A DNA stretch of 40,836 nucleotides from Paenibacillus ehimensis NBRC 15659 (GCF_004000785.1 NZ_BILX01000060.1:1-40836), one strand, 5' to 3'; shown: positions 30,090 through 38,230, counted from the first letter of the stretch. The notes: generated by a model from the letters alone, not told the origin. Program-made: numbers and translations.

Positions 30090-31676
30090 TCAATGCTGCC
30101 CGTCAGCGATTGTCCCCGGAACGAGCGTGTTTTGGGATGCATCCCAGCGCCATGGGATCGAACGGCCCTGCAGATGTACGCCGCCGTACCATTCGTCGAT
30201 TCCGTTTAAAGCAATCCAATCCTCTTCCCCGTCCAGTACTTTTCTGCCCGCTTCCGTCAATGCAACCGTACTCTGACGTAATGGCGACGCCGGGTCCTTA
30301 TAGCCTGGAAATGCGCTCAAGCCTTCGAGCTTCAACAAGGAGTGCGGACCTTGCGATAGTTTAGCCAAGCGATGCCAATATTGAAGATCCCCCATGCCCA
30401 GCCCATGAAGCTGATTTCCTATATGTCCGAACAAATCCAGCGGCGAAGTCGTCCCGTCGCGAACCATCTCCAGCGTGGTTTGTTCTACAATGCCAAGTCC
30501 GTTCCGGGTCGAGGGAAACCGCGATAAATGAAGCCGAAAAGCGTCGCGCACATAGGGCAGCCCGGAGGTATCGCCCTCTTCAAGCAGTTGAACTAACTTG
30601 CCCGGGTCCGGAGCGCAGTAAGCCTCCCAGACGATTGTGCCCAATTCGAGCTGCTCCTTGCCGATCGCTTGCCAGGTGCCGGACAAGGTCGCCATTTGAT
30701 TCACAGACAGCTGCCCCAATCCCCGAAAAAGCTCAATTCCCGGGAAGGCCCCGATGCACAGCAAGCTTAGCTTTGTTGCGCCTAACGACTGCTGCGCGAA
30801 CCAATGAAGCAAACAGCACAGCATCGTCTGATCGAACAGATCATGCTCGAACCACAGCACAATTTCCTCGTATTTCCGAAAGTCTGCGCGAACCTTCTCC
30901 TGCTCTTCGCTTAGACGTACAAATTCCGCACTCGGAATTCCCATCGCCTGCTCCAAATAACGCGCCCGAACCGAACGATTGGTTTCCTCGGCAGAATCGA
31001 TAAATACCGGTCCTTCGGGATATACCTCTCTCCAGACAAGAATGTCGCCTTGGACAACGCCCTGCCGCAGCTTCTCCGCGACGGTATCGCCATTGACAAT
31101 GTGCAGCATTCGTTTCCCTCCTTCGTACAATTGATGAAACACGGAGACGAAATCGGCCACGGGAAGCTTTCCTTTCAGCTTCGCGCGGGCGTCGAAGAGC
31201 CGCTTTTTCAACACCGGAACAGGCGTACCCAAATAAGCGGAAATCTCTGGCAGAGAGTAGCCGTGAAAATAAAACAGTTGGACCGTGACGCGCAAGTTGG
31301 ACGATAAAGCGGCTATGGAATCATGAAGGCATTGCTGCATTTCTTTTCTTTCGACAATCTCCGGTACGCTTGGCTGTCTCCCGATCGTTTGGGCCAATTG
31401 ATCGAACGGCACCGTTGGATGCCGCTTCCTCCGCACAAGACGATGACATTGACGAATCACGATCGTTTTGAACCATCCGGGAAAAGCATCCGCTTCCTTG
31501 AGCTTGCGCAAATGGATAAAAGCTTCCGCAAACGCCTCCTGCACGGCATCCTCCGCCAAATGGGAATCACGCAGCCTCTCGTACGCAACCGCATAAGCCA
31601 TCGCTTCGAAACGCCGGACGATCAGGTCAAAAGCTTCCCGGTTTCCCTGTTTTGCCCGTTCAATCCACTGCTGCAT
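30090..31676 (-). CDS. ECF-type sigma factor fused to a DUF1835/DUF3658-like domain
   Basis: The protein is 528 residues from the ATG at 31676. Residues 1-180 form an ECF sigma factor: region 2 with RLRDSHLAEDAVQEAFAEAF and GWFKTIVIRQCHRLVRRKR, and region 4 with FYFHGYSLPEISAYLGTPV. From about residue 190, MLHIVNGDTVAEKL begins a DUF1835-type domain (GDILVWREVYPEGPVF, WFEHDLFDQ), with a C-terminal DUF3658-like part (LTEAGRKVLDGEEDW). A perfect ribosome site AAGGAGG precedes the in-frame ATG at 31109 by 7 nt, so the C-terminal half may also be made alone. No anti-sigma gene is adjacent. An upstream ATG at 31697 is an alternative start. It follows the SnoaL-like gene by 70 bases. Confidence 0.85.
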   Translation of the reverse strand: MQQWIERAKQGNREAFDLIVRRFEAMAYAVAYERLRDSHLAEDAVQEAFAEAFIHLRKLKEADAFPGWFKTIVIRQCHRLVRRKRHPTVPFDQLAQTIGRQPSVPEIVERKEMQQCLHDSIAALSSNLRVTVQLFYFHGYSLPEISAYLGTPVPVLKKRLFDARAKLKGKLPVADFVSVFHQLYEGGKRMLHIVNGDTVAEKLRQGVVQGDILVWREVYPEGPVFIDSAEETNRSVRARYLEQAMGIPSAEFVRLSEEQEKVRADFRKYEEIVLWFEHDLFDQTMLCCLLHWFAQQSLGATKLSLLCIGAFPGIELFRGLGQLSVNQMATLSGTWQAIGKEQLELGTIVWEAYCAPDPGKLVQLLEEGDTSGLPYVRDAFRLHLSRFPSTRNGLGIVEQTTLEMVRDGTTSPLDLFGHIGNQLHGLGMGDLQYWHRLAKLSQGPHSLLKLEGLSAFPGYKDPASPLRQSTVALTEAGRKVLDGEEDWIALNGIDEWYGGVHLQGRSIPWRWDASQNTLVPGTIADGQH

Positions 31677-31746
31677 GGGAGTTTCGCCCCCTTTCATCAC
31701 CACTCCAGGATAAGGTGCCGAAGGAGCGCACAAAGGTTACAAAAAC

Positions 31747-32175
31747 TTAAGCCCTGCCTCCCGGAATTTCTTGAATGCGGCAATTGTGGAACGCTGTAAT
31801 TTTCCACACTCCGTTTCGTTTGACCACCACGTTCGTATTGATGGATCCCCGGTCCATGGAGTCCTGCGCCGGATCAGCCAATTTCGCCTCCCCGATTCCA
31901 TGGACAATCGCCACGTCCGGGGTGACAAACCGCGGCCGTAATTCGGCGGCAGCACTGGATTCCAAGGTTGACCCTTGGAGCGGACCGTTAAATAACCACT
32001 GATGGACCTCCGCGATCTGCTTCCTCCCTTTTAAATGCTGCCCCATAAACGTCACGTAATCCGCGTCCTCCGTGAAGCATTCGCCAAATGCGGCTCCGTC
32101 GCCCCGATTCCAGGCATCGCTTAACGCCGTAAATAATTCCTGCATCGCTTGTATATCTTTTTGGTGATTATCCAT
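31747..32175 (-). CDS. SnoaL/SgcJ-like small alpha+beta barrel protein
   Basis: The product has 142 residues from the ATG at 32175. The opening helix (FTALSDAWNRGDGAAFGECF), TEDADYVTFMGQHLKGRKQI and the closing GVWKITAFHNCRIQ match the SgcJ/EcaC branch of the SnoaL-like (NTF2) fold. Members bind small hydrophobic ligands or act as isomerases or hydrolases, and the substrate here cannot be told. An upstream ATG at 32199 is possible; the chosen start has GAGAGG about 12 nt upstream. It is divergent from marR, with the palindromic operator region between them, so it may be a MarR target. Confidence 0.8.
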   Translation of the reverse strand: MDNHQKDIQAMQELFTALSDAWNRGDGAAFGECFTEDADYVTFMGQHLKGRKQIAEVHQWLFNGPLQGSTLESSAAAELRPRFVTPDVAIVHGIGEAKLADPAQDSMDRGSINTNVVVKRNGVWKITAFHNCRIQEIPGGRA

Positions 32176-32236
32176 TTCCGGTTCCGTCCTCTCGATCATT
32201 GGATTTTTGGCTGCGCCTTCCGATTGTGATATACTG

Positions 32237-32303
32237 TTGACCAGATAAATACTTAATGTATAAATTTTCTTAATAAAATTTATATCTTAATCAATTAAGA
32301 TAT
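32237..32303 (+). promoter_or_regulatory. marR promoter with two palindromic operators
   Basis: A -35 TTGACC (32237-32242), 16-nt spacer and -10 TATAAA (32259-32264) face marR. The inverted repeat TATAAATTTT/AAAATTTATA (32259-32284, 6-nt spacer) covers the -10, and ATATCTTAAT/ATTAAGATAT (32282-32303, 2-nt spacer) lies just downstream. The second is a typical MarR-family site, so autorepression is likely. Confidence 0.7.
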
Positions 32304-32329
32304 TTTCATCTTATACCGGAGGTCTCCTT

Positions 32330-32815
32330 ATGTCAAGCGATCAACGCAATCATGCTGTCCCGCAGCTTACTCCCTTGCAGCAGGAACTGCTCCTCGAATT
32401 GCGCCAAAATAGCGCGCGGGCCGTCATGTTCCACCAGCTCATCTCCGAGAAGCTCGGACTGAACGCCACGGATCACAAGTGCCTCGACTTTCTGAACAGC
32501 GCCGGACCGGTAACCGCCGGGCGATTGGCCGAGTTAACCGGTTTGACCACGGGGGCGGTCACGAACGTCATCGACCGGCTGGAACAGGCGGGATATGTAG
32601 TGAGGGACAAGGACCCGAACGACCGCAGGCGCGTTGTCGTCAAGCCTACCGGCCGGGAATCCGAAACGATTCCCCCGCTATTCGACTCGGTCTTTCAGGC
32701 AACGCACAACATTTTATTGGGCTATAGCGAACAGGAGCTGCGCGTGATCCTCGATTTTATCAAACAGTGCAACGCGATGACTCTGGAAGAGATGAACAAG
32801 CTGAAGCAGGATTAA
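32330..32815 (+). CDS. MarR-family transcriptional regulator
   Basis: The 161-residue protein has the MarR winged helix: a recognition-helix region RLAELTGLTTGAVTNVIDRLEQAGYVVR followed by the wing DPNDRRRVVVKPT, and flanking dimerisation helices. It probably binds the palindromes immediately upstream. Targets may include itself and the divergent SnoaL-like gene. Cys55 and Cys150 are the only cysteines, and neither sits at the N-terminal position used by OhrR, so ligand rather than oxidant sensing is more likely. The start ATG has CGGAGG about 7 nt upstream. Confidence 0.92.
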   Translation: MSSDQRNHAVPQLTPLQQELLLELRQNSARAVMFHQLISEKLGLNATDHKCLDFLNSAGPVTAGRLAELTGLTTGAVTNVIDRLEQAGYVVRDKDPNDRRRVVVKPTGRESETIPPLFDSVFQATHNILLGYSEQELRVILDFIKQCNAMTLEEMNKLKQD

Positions 32816-32993
32816 TTAACTTTGGGAAAAAAGAAAAAGCCAGCCCATGCCGGTCTTATAAAACTTTCAAGCCGTCTTCTATATCTGAACCTCTGTCAAG
32901 AAAGTAGACACAATGGGTATGAGAGCTCAACATACGAAGGTTGCTGGCATATTTGGCAGCCACGCTTAAGGAACGGGTACGATAGCTCCTAGA

Positions 32994-33025
32994 GAACAGG
33001 CTGCCGCAAAATCAGCAGCCTGTTC
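32994..33025 (-). terminator. Hairpin after the alpha/beta hydrolase gene
   Basis: An 11-bp perfect inverted repeat GAACAGGCTGC/GCAGCCTGTTC (32994-33004 / 33015-33025) lies 5 bases after the stop. The U-run on the minus strand is poor (TCTCTAG), so it may protect the mRNA 3' end or terminate weakly. Confidence 0.45.
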
Positions 33026-33030
33026 CGTAA

Positions 33031-34536
33031 TTATAATAGCGAGGTTACGAACTTCACCTCCGGAAAGCGGCTATCCGGTCCTTTCATTAAGTTTCCGCCT
33101 TGATTTTTCAAATACATATCGAAGAAATCCAGCATATAGGAATTGATAACGGAGTTCGCTCTTTCGGGCGCAATCTTTCCTGTCATGCCGAGCATTTTGA
33201 AAATCGGAGAAATGAACTGTACGTCGGCAAAATTCAAATGCTCCGTATTGTCGATATAGAGGACTTGTCCGCCTGCAGCAACCGTTTCGCGCATCCGTTC
33301 AAGCTCCAACTTTTTGTCTTCCGTTTCTTGATCCACCCACTCTCTTGTTACGCCCATACGTTTAAGCTCTGCATCCGTGTAGACCCGGTTATCCATCACC
33401 ATTTTTAATCTTTCGAATCCGCTTTCCGAGTTCATGAACAAAAACGGCTTTCGCAGACCCTCTCTGTCACGCAGTCGATAAAGCCCTCCATCAATGTCGA
33501 TTCCAACCGCGATTCGCGGATCGTAAGCAGCGTCATAGGCCGTCGCTCCGCCGATGGAATGACCGAACACCCCGACATGGCCGAGATCAATCCTCCCTTT
33601 TAGCTGGCTTGGAATGTGCCCCGATTGGATGAGCTCGAATTGGTCCAGCGCAAACGACACATCGACGGTTAACACTTTTCCCAACTTGTCGCGGTTTCCG
33701 ATTTCCGTCCGGTAATCATGGTCGGGCGAGAATAAGTCGTTGGTTGTGCTGGTCGTGATTCGACCGTCCGGAAACTCGGTTGCAAATGTATTGTAGGCGT
33801 GGTCGATCACGGCCACGATATATCCGTGACTCGCGAGATTTTCGGCTTGCGACGTGTGAAGGAACCTGGAGGAACCGAAGCCGGGATTGCCAAGGATCAG
33901 CGGGTATGAAGTCTGTGCCGAAGAGACTTCGGCCCCCGAATAAGCATGACTGGATATGTACTTCAGGTGTTGAAAAGTAAACCCGGGAAGGCCATAGTTC
34001 GCCGCCATATAACGTAAAATCCGGGTATCGGGGATAAAGGGAGCGTACTTGCCGGTGCCAGCTTGAGCCGGATACCATACCTGAACCATCAATTCTCTCT
34101 TGCCTGTCGCGGTTTTGCCAAATGTCTCCTCCCGGCTTGGATCGACGAAATGAAAGACTTGCGTGCCTACCTTCAACTCGCCGACTGGCGCCGGAAGGTC
34201 GAATACAGGAAACACATAAAGGAAGCACGCCGTTGCGATTAGCCCAATCACGATAAAAAGGCGGCCCAGCACCTTACGGATTCGCGAGGCAGTCCGAACG
34301 GCTTCCTGCGTTAGGAAAACGTCTATAAGCGAAAGTATAAGCATCAGGATCGTAAATCCGTATAAAAATAAAAGCTGAACCCTGTATCCTTCGACAAGCA
34401 AATGTATCACTAAAAAAATGGAGCCGGCTCCGCTTGTCAGGAGCAAAGCTGACCTTCGGATACGTTGATTGAAAACGAACAGGATCGCCAACAAACAAGC
34501 GCTTGAAAAGAATAGCAGCATTTCAAAAAGCCTCAC
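33031..34536 (-). CDS. Membrane-anchored alpha/beta hydrolase of the PAF-acetylhydrolase type
   Basis: The 501-residue protein has four hydrophobic segments in its first 115 residues (about 4-22, 31-48, 52-74, 90-110). These are followed by a PAF-acetylhydrolase II-like hydrolase domain: MVQVWYPAQ, LGNPGFGSSRFLHT, nucleophile Ser327 in GHSIGGATAYD, an acidic residue in IDIDGG, and the catalytic His in TEHLNFAD (about 429). The active domain probably faces outside, but topology is inferred. Substrates could be phospholipid or other acyl esters. The GTG start has GGGGGAG 5 nt upstream. A terminator-like hairpin (34551-34582) lies just before the ribosome site. Confidence 0.87.
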   Translation of the reverse strand: MRLFEMLLFFSSACLLAILFVFNQRIRRSALLLTSGAGSIFLVIHLLVEGYRVQLLFLYGFTILMLILSLIDVFLTQEAVRTASRIRKVLGRLFIVIGLIATACFLYVFPVFDLPAPVGELKVGTQVFHFVDPSREETFGKTATGKRELMVQVWYPAQAGTGKYAPFIPDTRILRYMAANYGLPGFTFQHLKYISSHAYSGAEVSSAQTSYPLILGNPGFGSSRFLHTSQAENLASHGYIVAVIDHAYNTFATEFPDGRITTSTTNDLFSPDHDYRTEIGNRDKLGKVLTVDVSFALDQFELIQSGHIPSQLKGRIDLGHVGVFGHSIGGATAYDAAYDPRIAVGIDIDGGLYRLRDREGLRKPFLFMNSESGFERLKMVMDNRVYTDAELKRMGVTREWVDQETEDKKLELERMRETVAAGGQVLYIDNTEHLNFADVQFISPIFKMLGMTGKIAPERANSVINSYMLDFFDMYLKNQGGNLMKGPDSRFPEVKFVTSLL

Positions 34537-34950
34537 GCCAACTCCCCCTAAAAACTAATCCCATCGATGGATAGGATTAGTTTACAGGAGCAACTAGATT
34601 GATACCATTGATCTAGATGACATTGCCTTACACTCTTGTAAGGTTGCGCGACGATGGCGCGAAAAACGGCATGTGATGTGCTGGCTCCTGCCCTTCGGCC
34701 GGGGTTGTTTGTTTCACAATTGAGAAGACAGCTCGAGTCTTTGCGAAATATCATAGACGGACCCTCCTGGCTCGCTTAGAAAGTTTCCAGTTGGGCATGC
34801 TATCCTGCCGGACTGTGGTTGGCTCAAGGCCGCTTGCGGCTTCTCTTTTTGTAAGCTGTTGAACGAGAATGCCAAAGAGGGCCGCAACAGGTCACTTACT
34901 CATAACCTGTCACAGCCCTCCACCCCGCGTCGGACGCGGTCTTTCGGCTC
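34537..34950. other. Structured intergenic region with several inverted repeats, no convincing gene
   Basis: On the minus strand AACTAATCC/GGATTAGTT (34574-34582 with 34553-34561), followed by TTTTT, forms a terminator-like hairpin just before the hydrolase ribosome site. Further upstream are CTAGAT/ATCTAG (34594-34616) and CCTTACA/TGTAAGG (34626-34643), the latter resembling MerR-type operators. A 41-codon plus-strand frame (34654-34779) lacks a good ribosome site. A plus-strand GCCGC/GCGGC stem followed by TTCTCTTTTT (34829-34850) looks like a terminator without a recognised gene. Confidence 0.4.
34873..34920 (-). terminator. Intrinsic terminator of the sulfurtransferase gene
   Basis: GAGGGC/GCCCTC (34915-34920 with 34877-34882) encloses ACAGGT/ACCTGT and is followed on the minus strand by TTTGG. 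The U-run is short. Confidence 0.6.
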
Positions 34951-35787
34951 TTACTCTTCTCCCGTCGCGATCGGATTCTCGCTATACGAAATCCAGTCGC
35001 TCCAGCTTCCGGGGTACAGCTTCACATTGTTCAGCCCCGCTTCGCTCAGCGCGATCACATTCGGGCAGGCCGTAACGCCGGAGCCGCAGTAGACGATGAT
35101 CTCCTCCGCCTGACGGAGCCCGTCGAAACGCTCGGCCAGCGCAGCTTCGTTCTTCCAAGCGCCGGTCTCGTCCAAGGCGTCCTTCCAAAAATACGACTTC
35201 GCGCCGGGAATATGTCCGGCTATCCGGTCGATCGGCTCCTCAATGCCGAGGTAGCGCTTCGTTTCGCGGGAGTCGATCAAAGTCACACCGGGCTTACTCA
35301 GCCGTTCCTTGACCTGCTCGACGCTGACAGCCATGTCTTCACGCACGCGGGGCGTAAATACGGCCTCTCGCAGCAACGGCGGCTCGTCGGTGACGGGGTA
35401 GCCCGCTTCCTTCCACTTGCTGTAGCCTCCGTCCAAAAGATACACCTTGTCGTGGCCAAGGTAGGTGAGCAGCCACCACAAGCGCGAAGCCATCGCTCCG
35501 CCTTGATCGTCGTAAGCGACGACGGTGGAGCCGGCATGGATGCCCGCTTGCCCCAGCTTCGCCGCAAGCTCCTGCACGTCAGGGAGCGGATGGCGCCCGC
35601 CGTGCTTCGTGATGGGACCCGACAGGTCGCGCTCCAGATCAAAATAAACCGCGCCGGGAATGTGATCGATGTCGTAGCTTTGCTTCCCCGATTCCGGCTT
35701 CCCCAGCGTGAACCGGCAGTCCGCGATGACGATGTGATCGTCCGTTCCATGCTCGAAGAGCCACGGTTGACTTACAATATGCTTCAA
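34951..35787 (-). CDS. Two-domain rhodanese, 3-mercaptopyruvate sulfurtransferase-like
   Basis: The 278-residue protein has two rhodanese domains. The first is inactive: the catalytic position reads YDDQGGAMASR, with Asp in place of Cys. The second carries Cys234 in the loop CGSGVTA, the form usual in 3-mercaptopyruvate sulfurtransferases rather than thiosulfate sulfurtransferases (CRKGVT). It probably moves sulfur from 3-mercaptopyruvate to cyanide or thiols. The TTG at 35787 has AAGGAAG 8 nt upstream; the longer open frame to 35877 would extend into the divergent promoter region and has no homology. It is divergent from the GNAT-DinB gene. Confidence 0.9.
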   Translation of the reverse strand: MKHIVSQPWLFEHGTDDHIVIADCRFTLGKPESGKQSYDIDHIPGAVYFDLERDLSGPITKHGGRHPLPDVQELAAKLGQAGIHAGSTVVAYDDQGGAMASRLWWLLTYLGHDKVYLLDGGYSKWKEAGYPVTDEPPLLREAVFTPRVREDMAVSVEQVKERLSKPGVTLIDSRETKRYLGIEEPIDRIAGHIPGAKSYFWKDALDETGAWKNEAALAERFDGLRQAEEIIVYCGSGVTACPNVIALSEAGLNNVKLYPGSWSDWISYSENPIATGEE

Positions 35788-35890
35788 ACCAATCACTTCC
35801 TTAGATGGGATGAAATACGGTATAGTTATCAGTATACAACGGAAAAATGCCCGGCGGAAGCGCAATCGTCGGCGCAAAACAGGAGGAACG

Positions 35891-36883
35891 ATGCATAACG
35901 AAACGAAAAGCTTCCGTCTCGTTCCGATGCGGGAAGATCACGGACGCGACATCTGTACGTGGAGGTATCCTTCCCCTTACGATTTGTACCATTGGGACCC
36001 GTGGGAGCAGATGGTAGCGCGCGGCGAGGAATTCGGCGATCCGCGCATCCGCGAGGCGCAGTACCGGGCCGTGCTTGACGAATCCGGCGAGCTGTGCGGC
36101 TTTGTGCAGTTTTTTCCGATGGTCGGCGTCACGCGTCTGGGGCTCGGACTGCGGCCGGACTTGTGCGGCCAAGGCAGCGGCGCGGCGTTTGTCCGCGCCA
36201 TCGTTCAAGAGGCCAGGCGCAGCGCACCGGGCAACGAAATCGATCTGGAAGTGCTCACGTGGAATCAACGGGCCATCCGGACTTACGAGCGGGCCGGCTT
36301 TGTCATCACGGATACGTATGAACGCCCGACGCCGGAAGGGTCCGGAGAGTTTCACTGCATGGTATGGACGGGCACGATTGACGAGGAGGAGAAGATTGTG
36401 GGGAATAACGAACGATCGAAGGCCGAGCTGCTTCCCGAGTTTCGCGGGCTGCTCGCTTTTGCGGAAGAAATCCGCAGCGTGGATGCGCGGACGTGGGACG
36501 AGCCTCTGGGGCCCGGCAAGTGGACGATGAAGGAAGTGGTCGGGCACCTGCTGCTGTGGGACCAGTATTTCTACGAGTCGGCCATCGGCAAAATCGCGGA
36601 AGGCAAGCCGCTGACGCTGAAGCAACTGGATTTCGACGCGTTTAATGCCCGGGCGGCACAATACGGGCGGACCCAAACCAGCGGCAAGCTCGTAGAAGAG
36701 CTCGTCTTATGGCGCAGCCGGCTTGCGGATGCGCTGGAAGGATTGTCCGAGACGGAATTTTGCCGCTCGTTTCCGGACCTGGATGGCAAGCCGTTCGTCA
36801 TCTCGGAGTACATCCCGGATTTCGTCTGGCATGACCGTCATCATATCGCGCAACTTCGCGAATTTTTGAGCCGGTCGAGCTAA
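35891..36883 (+). CDS. Fusion of a GNAT acetyltransferase and a DinB-family domain
   Basis: The 330-residue product joins two unrelated folds. Residues 1-160 are a GNAT domain with acetyl-CoA motif LRPDLCGQGSGAAF and the late EVLTWNQRAIRTYERAGF; residues about 172-328 are a DinB four-helix domain with metal-binding-like histidines in VVGHLLLW and WHDRHHIAQL. DinB-like proteins in Bacillales include thiol transferases (BstA/YfiT type); the true substrate is unknown. The ATG at 35891 has AGGAGG upstream. An internal in-frame GTG at 36398 with GGAGGAG about 7 nt upstream marks the junction, so a separate DinB product is possible. The nucleotidyltransferase gene follows after 17 bases. Confidence 0.85.
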   Translation: MHNETKSFRLVPMREDHGRDICTWRYPSPYDLYHWDPWEQMVARGEEFGDPRIREAQYRAVLDESGELCGFVQFFPMVGVTRLGLGLRPDLCGQGSGAAFVRAIVQEARRSAPGNEIDLEVLTWNQRAIRTYERAGFVITDTYERPTPEGSGEFHCMVWTGTIDEEEKIVGNNERSKAELLPEFRGLLAFAEEIRSVDARTWDEPLGPGKWTMKEVVGHLLLWDQYFYESAIGKIAEGKPLTLKQLDFDAFNARAAQYGRTQTSGKLVEELVLWRSRLADALEGLSETEFCRSFPDLDGKPFVISEYIPDFVWHDRHHIAQLREFLSRSS

Positions 36884-36900
36884 GGAGAGGGGGCGATCGC

Positions 36901-37458
36901 ATGAACAAAGAAGCGCTGCTCCGGATCGCGGACATGCTGAACCGGAATGCCGTCGACTGGGGGCTTGGAGGCTCGTCCATGCTCTGGTTTCACGGGCTCG
37001 TCGACCGCCCCAACGACATCGACCTGCTCGTCGCTGAGCACGATGCGCTGCGGGCGCACGAGCTGCTGAGCCGTCTCGGAACGCACGAGGCCGTGAAGCC
37101 GAAGGAGCCTTTCTGTACCAAGCATTTCACCCAGTACACCATACTCGGCACGGAGGTCGATGTCATAGGCTTGTTCGGCATCCGTCACGCGGAAGGCGTA
37201 TACCGGTTGGATTGGCGCAGGGACGAAAGCACGCGGGTCGAACTGCTGGAGGGCGTGTCCATTCCGCTGACGCCGCTGGAAGATTGGTTCGTGCTATACC
37301 TGCTCATGTCCGGACGAGGCGGCAAAGCCGATCTCATCGAAGCCTGCCTGAAGCGGCAGGGCGTCCGGCGGGACCGGCTGGAGGCCGCCTTGCGGCAGCC
37401 GCTGCCGACCGAAGTGCGCGCGCGCGTGCTTGCCGCTATGGCAGCAGCGGAAGGTTAA
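36901..37458 (+). CDS. Nucleotidyltransferase-fold protein (MNT/AbiEii-like)
   Basis: The 185-residue protein has the nucleotidyltransferase signature in LGGSSMLWFHGLVDRPNDIDLLV (about residues 22-44: GGSS, then DID with two metal-binding Asp) and a third acidic residue probably in EVDVIG. Such proteins can modify small molecules (aminoglycoside-type) or tRNA or protein targets (MNT/AbiEii toxins). No HEPN or AbiEi-type antitoxin gene is adjacent, so a toxin-antitoxin role is not supported. The ATG at 36901 has GGAGAGGGGG upstream, and the short gap to the GNAT-DinB gene suggests an operon. It converges on phhB with 8 bases between. Confidence 0.75.
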   Translation: MNKEALLRIADMLNRNAVDWGLGGSSMLWFHGLVDRPNDIDLLVAEHDALRAHELLSRLGTHEAVKPKEPFCTKHFTQYTILGTEVDVIGLFGIRHAEGVYRLDWRRDESTRVELLEGVSIPLTPLEDWFVLYLLMSGRGGKADLIEACLKRQGVRRDRLEAALRQPLPTEVRARVLAAMAAAEG

Positions 37459-37466
37459 GGCAAGCG

Positions 37467-37778
37467 CTACGGCGTGCGTTCGTCCGCGCTTCCGGCATAA
37501 GCCTCGTCATACCGGGCTACGCTCGCACAATCGAGCTCCGTCAATCCGCCCGCATGCCACGACGTCAAGCGAAGCGTCACCACCCGATAATCGATGGCGA
37601 TCATCGGGTGATGGTTCATAGCCTCCGCGATGTCCGCGATCCGGTTTACAAACGCGATGCTGCCCGCGAAGGCGGGGAAGCGGTATTTTTTTACCAGCCA
37701 CTTCCCCTCTTCCATCGACCAGCCCTCGAGGCCGGACAGCCTCGCCTTCACTTCTTCCGCCGTCAGCCTGCTCCCCAT
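37467..37778 (-). CDS. phhB: Pterin-4a-carbinolamine dehydratase-like protein
   Basis: The 103-residue protein has the family signature NHHPMIAIDYRVVTLRLTSW followed by HAGGLTELD, including the paired histidines and the later Trp-His. In classical pathways the enzyme recycles tetrahydrobiopterin for phenylalanine hydroxylase, but bacteria without a hydroxylase often carry it; no phenylalanine hydroxylase gene is visible here. The ATG at 37778 has AAGGGGG 9 nt upstream. It lies 14 bases downstream of the conserved small gene at 37793-38086, so the two are probably co-transcribed. Confidence 0.9.
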   Translation of the reverse strand: MGSRLTAEEVKARLSGLEGWSMEEGKWLVKKYRFPAFAGSIAFVNRIADIAEAMNHHPMIAIDYRVVTLRLTSWHAGGLTELDCASVARYDEAYAGSADERTP

Positions 37779-37792
37779 GCCCTGCCGCCCCC

Positions 37793-38086
37793 TTATACCA
37801 AGTGTATGACCCTTGTTAGCGCTTCCCCTTGATCGATGCGGATGACATGCCGTTTCGGATCGTGCGTAACGGTACAGTCGCCGACGCTCATCTGCGCTTC
37901 CGTCCCGAGCCCGTAAAACAAGTCGTCGGCCAGCGTCTTGATGCACTCCTTCCGCTCGCCTTCGTTCAATTCGCCCCAGTCCTCGGCCGACATTTCCAGA
38001 AACTCGTGACACCGCTCGATTCCCTGCAGCGCATCCGTGAAATCTTCGATAATGTCGCGGTATTCCCTGCCGAATTTAATGCCCAT
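37793..38086 (-). CDS. Conserved-looking small protein of unknown function
   Basis: This 97-residue acidic protein begins MGIKFGREYRDIIEDFTDAL. It has an N-terminal helix, a glutamate-rich centre (SAEDWGELNEGERKEC), and a C-terminal part with beta-strands (TVTHDPKRHVIRIDQG). I do not recognise a family. There are no membrane segments, and three cysteines (C26, C48, C71) show no metal-binding spacing. The ATG at 38086 has AAAGGCGGAG upstream. The same frame stays open far upstream, antisense to the SWIM gene, but that part lacks ribosome sites and is a shadow. A sigma-A promoter lies at 38231-38259, and phhB follows after 14 bases. Confidence 0.75.
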   Translation of the reverse strand: MGIKFGREYRDIIEDFTDALQGIERCHEFLEMSAEDWGELNEGERKECIKTLADDLFYGLGTEAQMSVGDCTVTHDPKRHVIRIDQGEALTRVIHLV

Positions 38087-38230
38087 GGTTCTCCGCCTTT
38101 CCCGTTGCCGCCGTCGTCGTGTCCGCGTATCTGCTTCGCCCTTGTCCTTAGGTCCATGCTCTCTGAAGAGACGGCGGCTCGCGGCCGGGCGGACGGCAGC
38201 TGCAATCATTTTTGGCAATCCTTTTGACTC

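Noticed and set aside
34654..34779. Plus-strand 41-codon frame
   Set aside because: Only a weak AAGG at poor spacing precedes it and it resembles nothing known; kept only as part of the intergenic description.
35788..35877. Longer N-terminus for the sulfurtransferase
   Set aside because: The extra 30 residues are Arg/Phe-rich without homology and overlap the divergent promoter region; the TTG at 35787 has a well-spaced ribosome site.
36901..37458. Toxin-antitoxin module built on the nucleotidyltransferase
   Set aside because: No HEPN, AbiEi-like or other antitoxin gene lies beside it; neighbours are a GNAT-DinB fusion and phhB.
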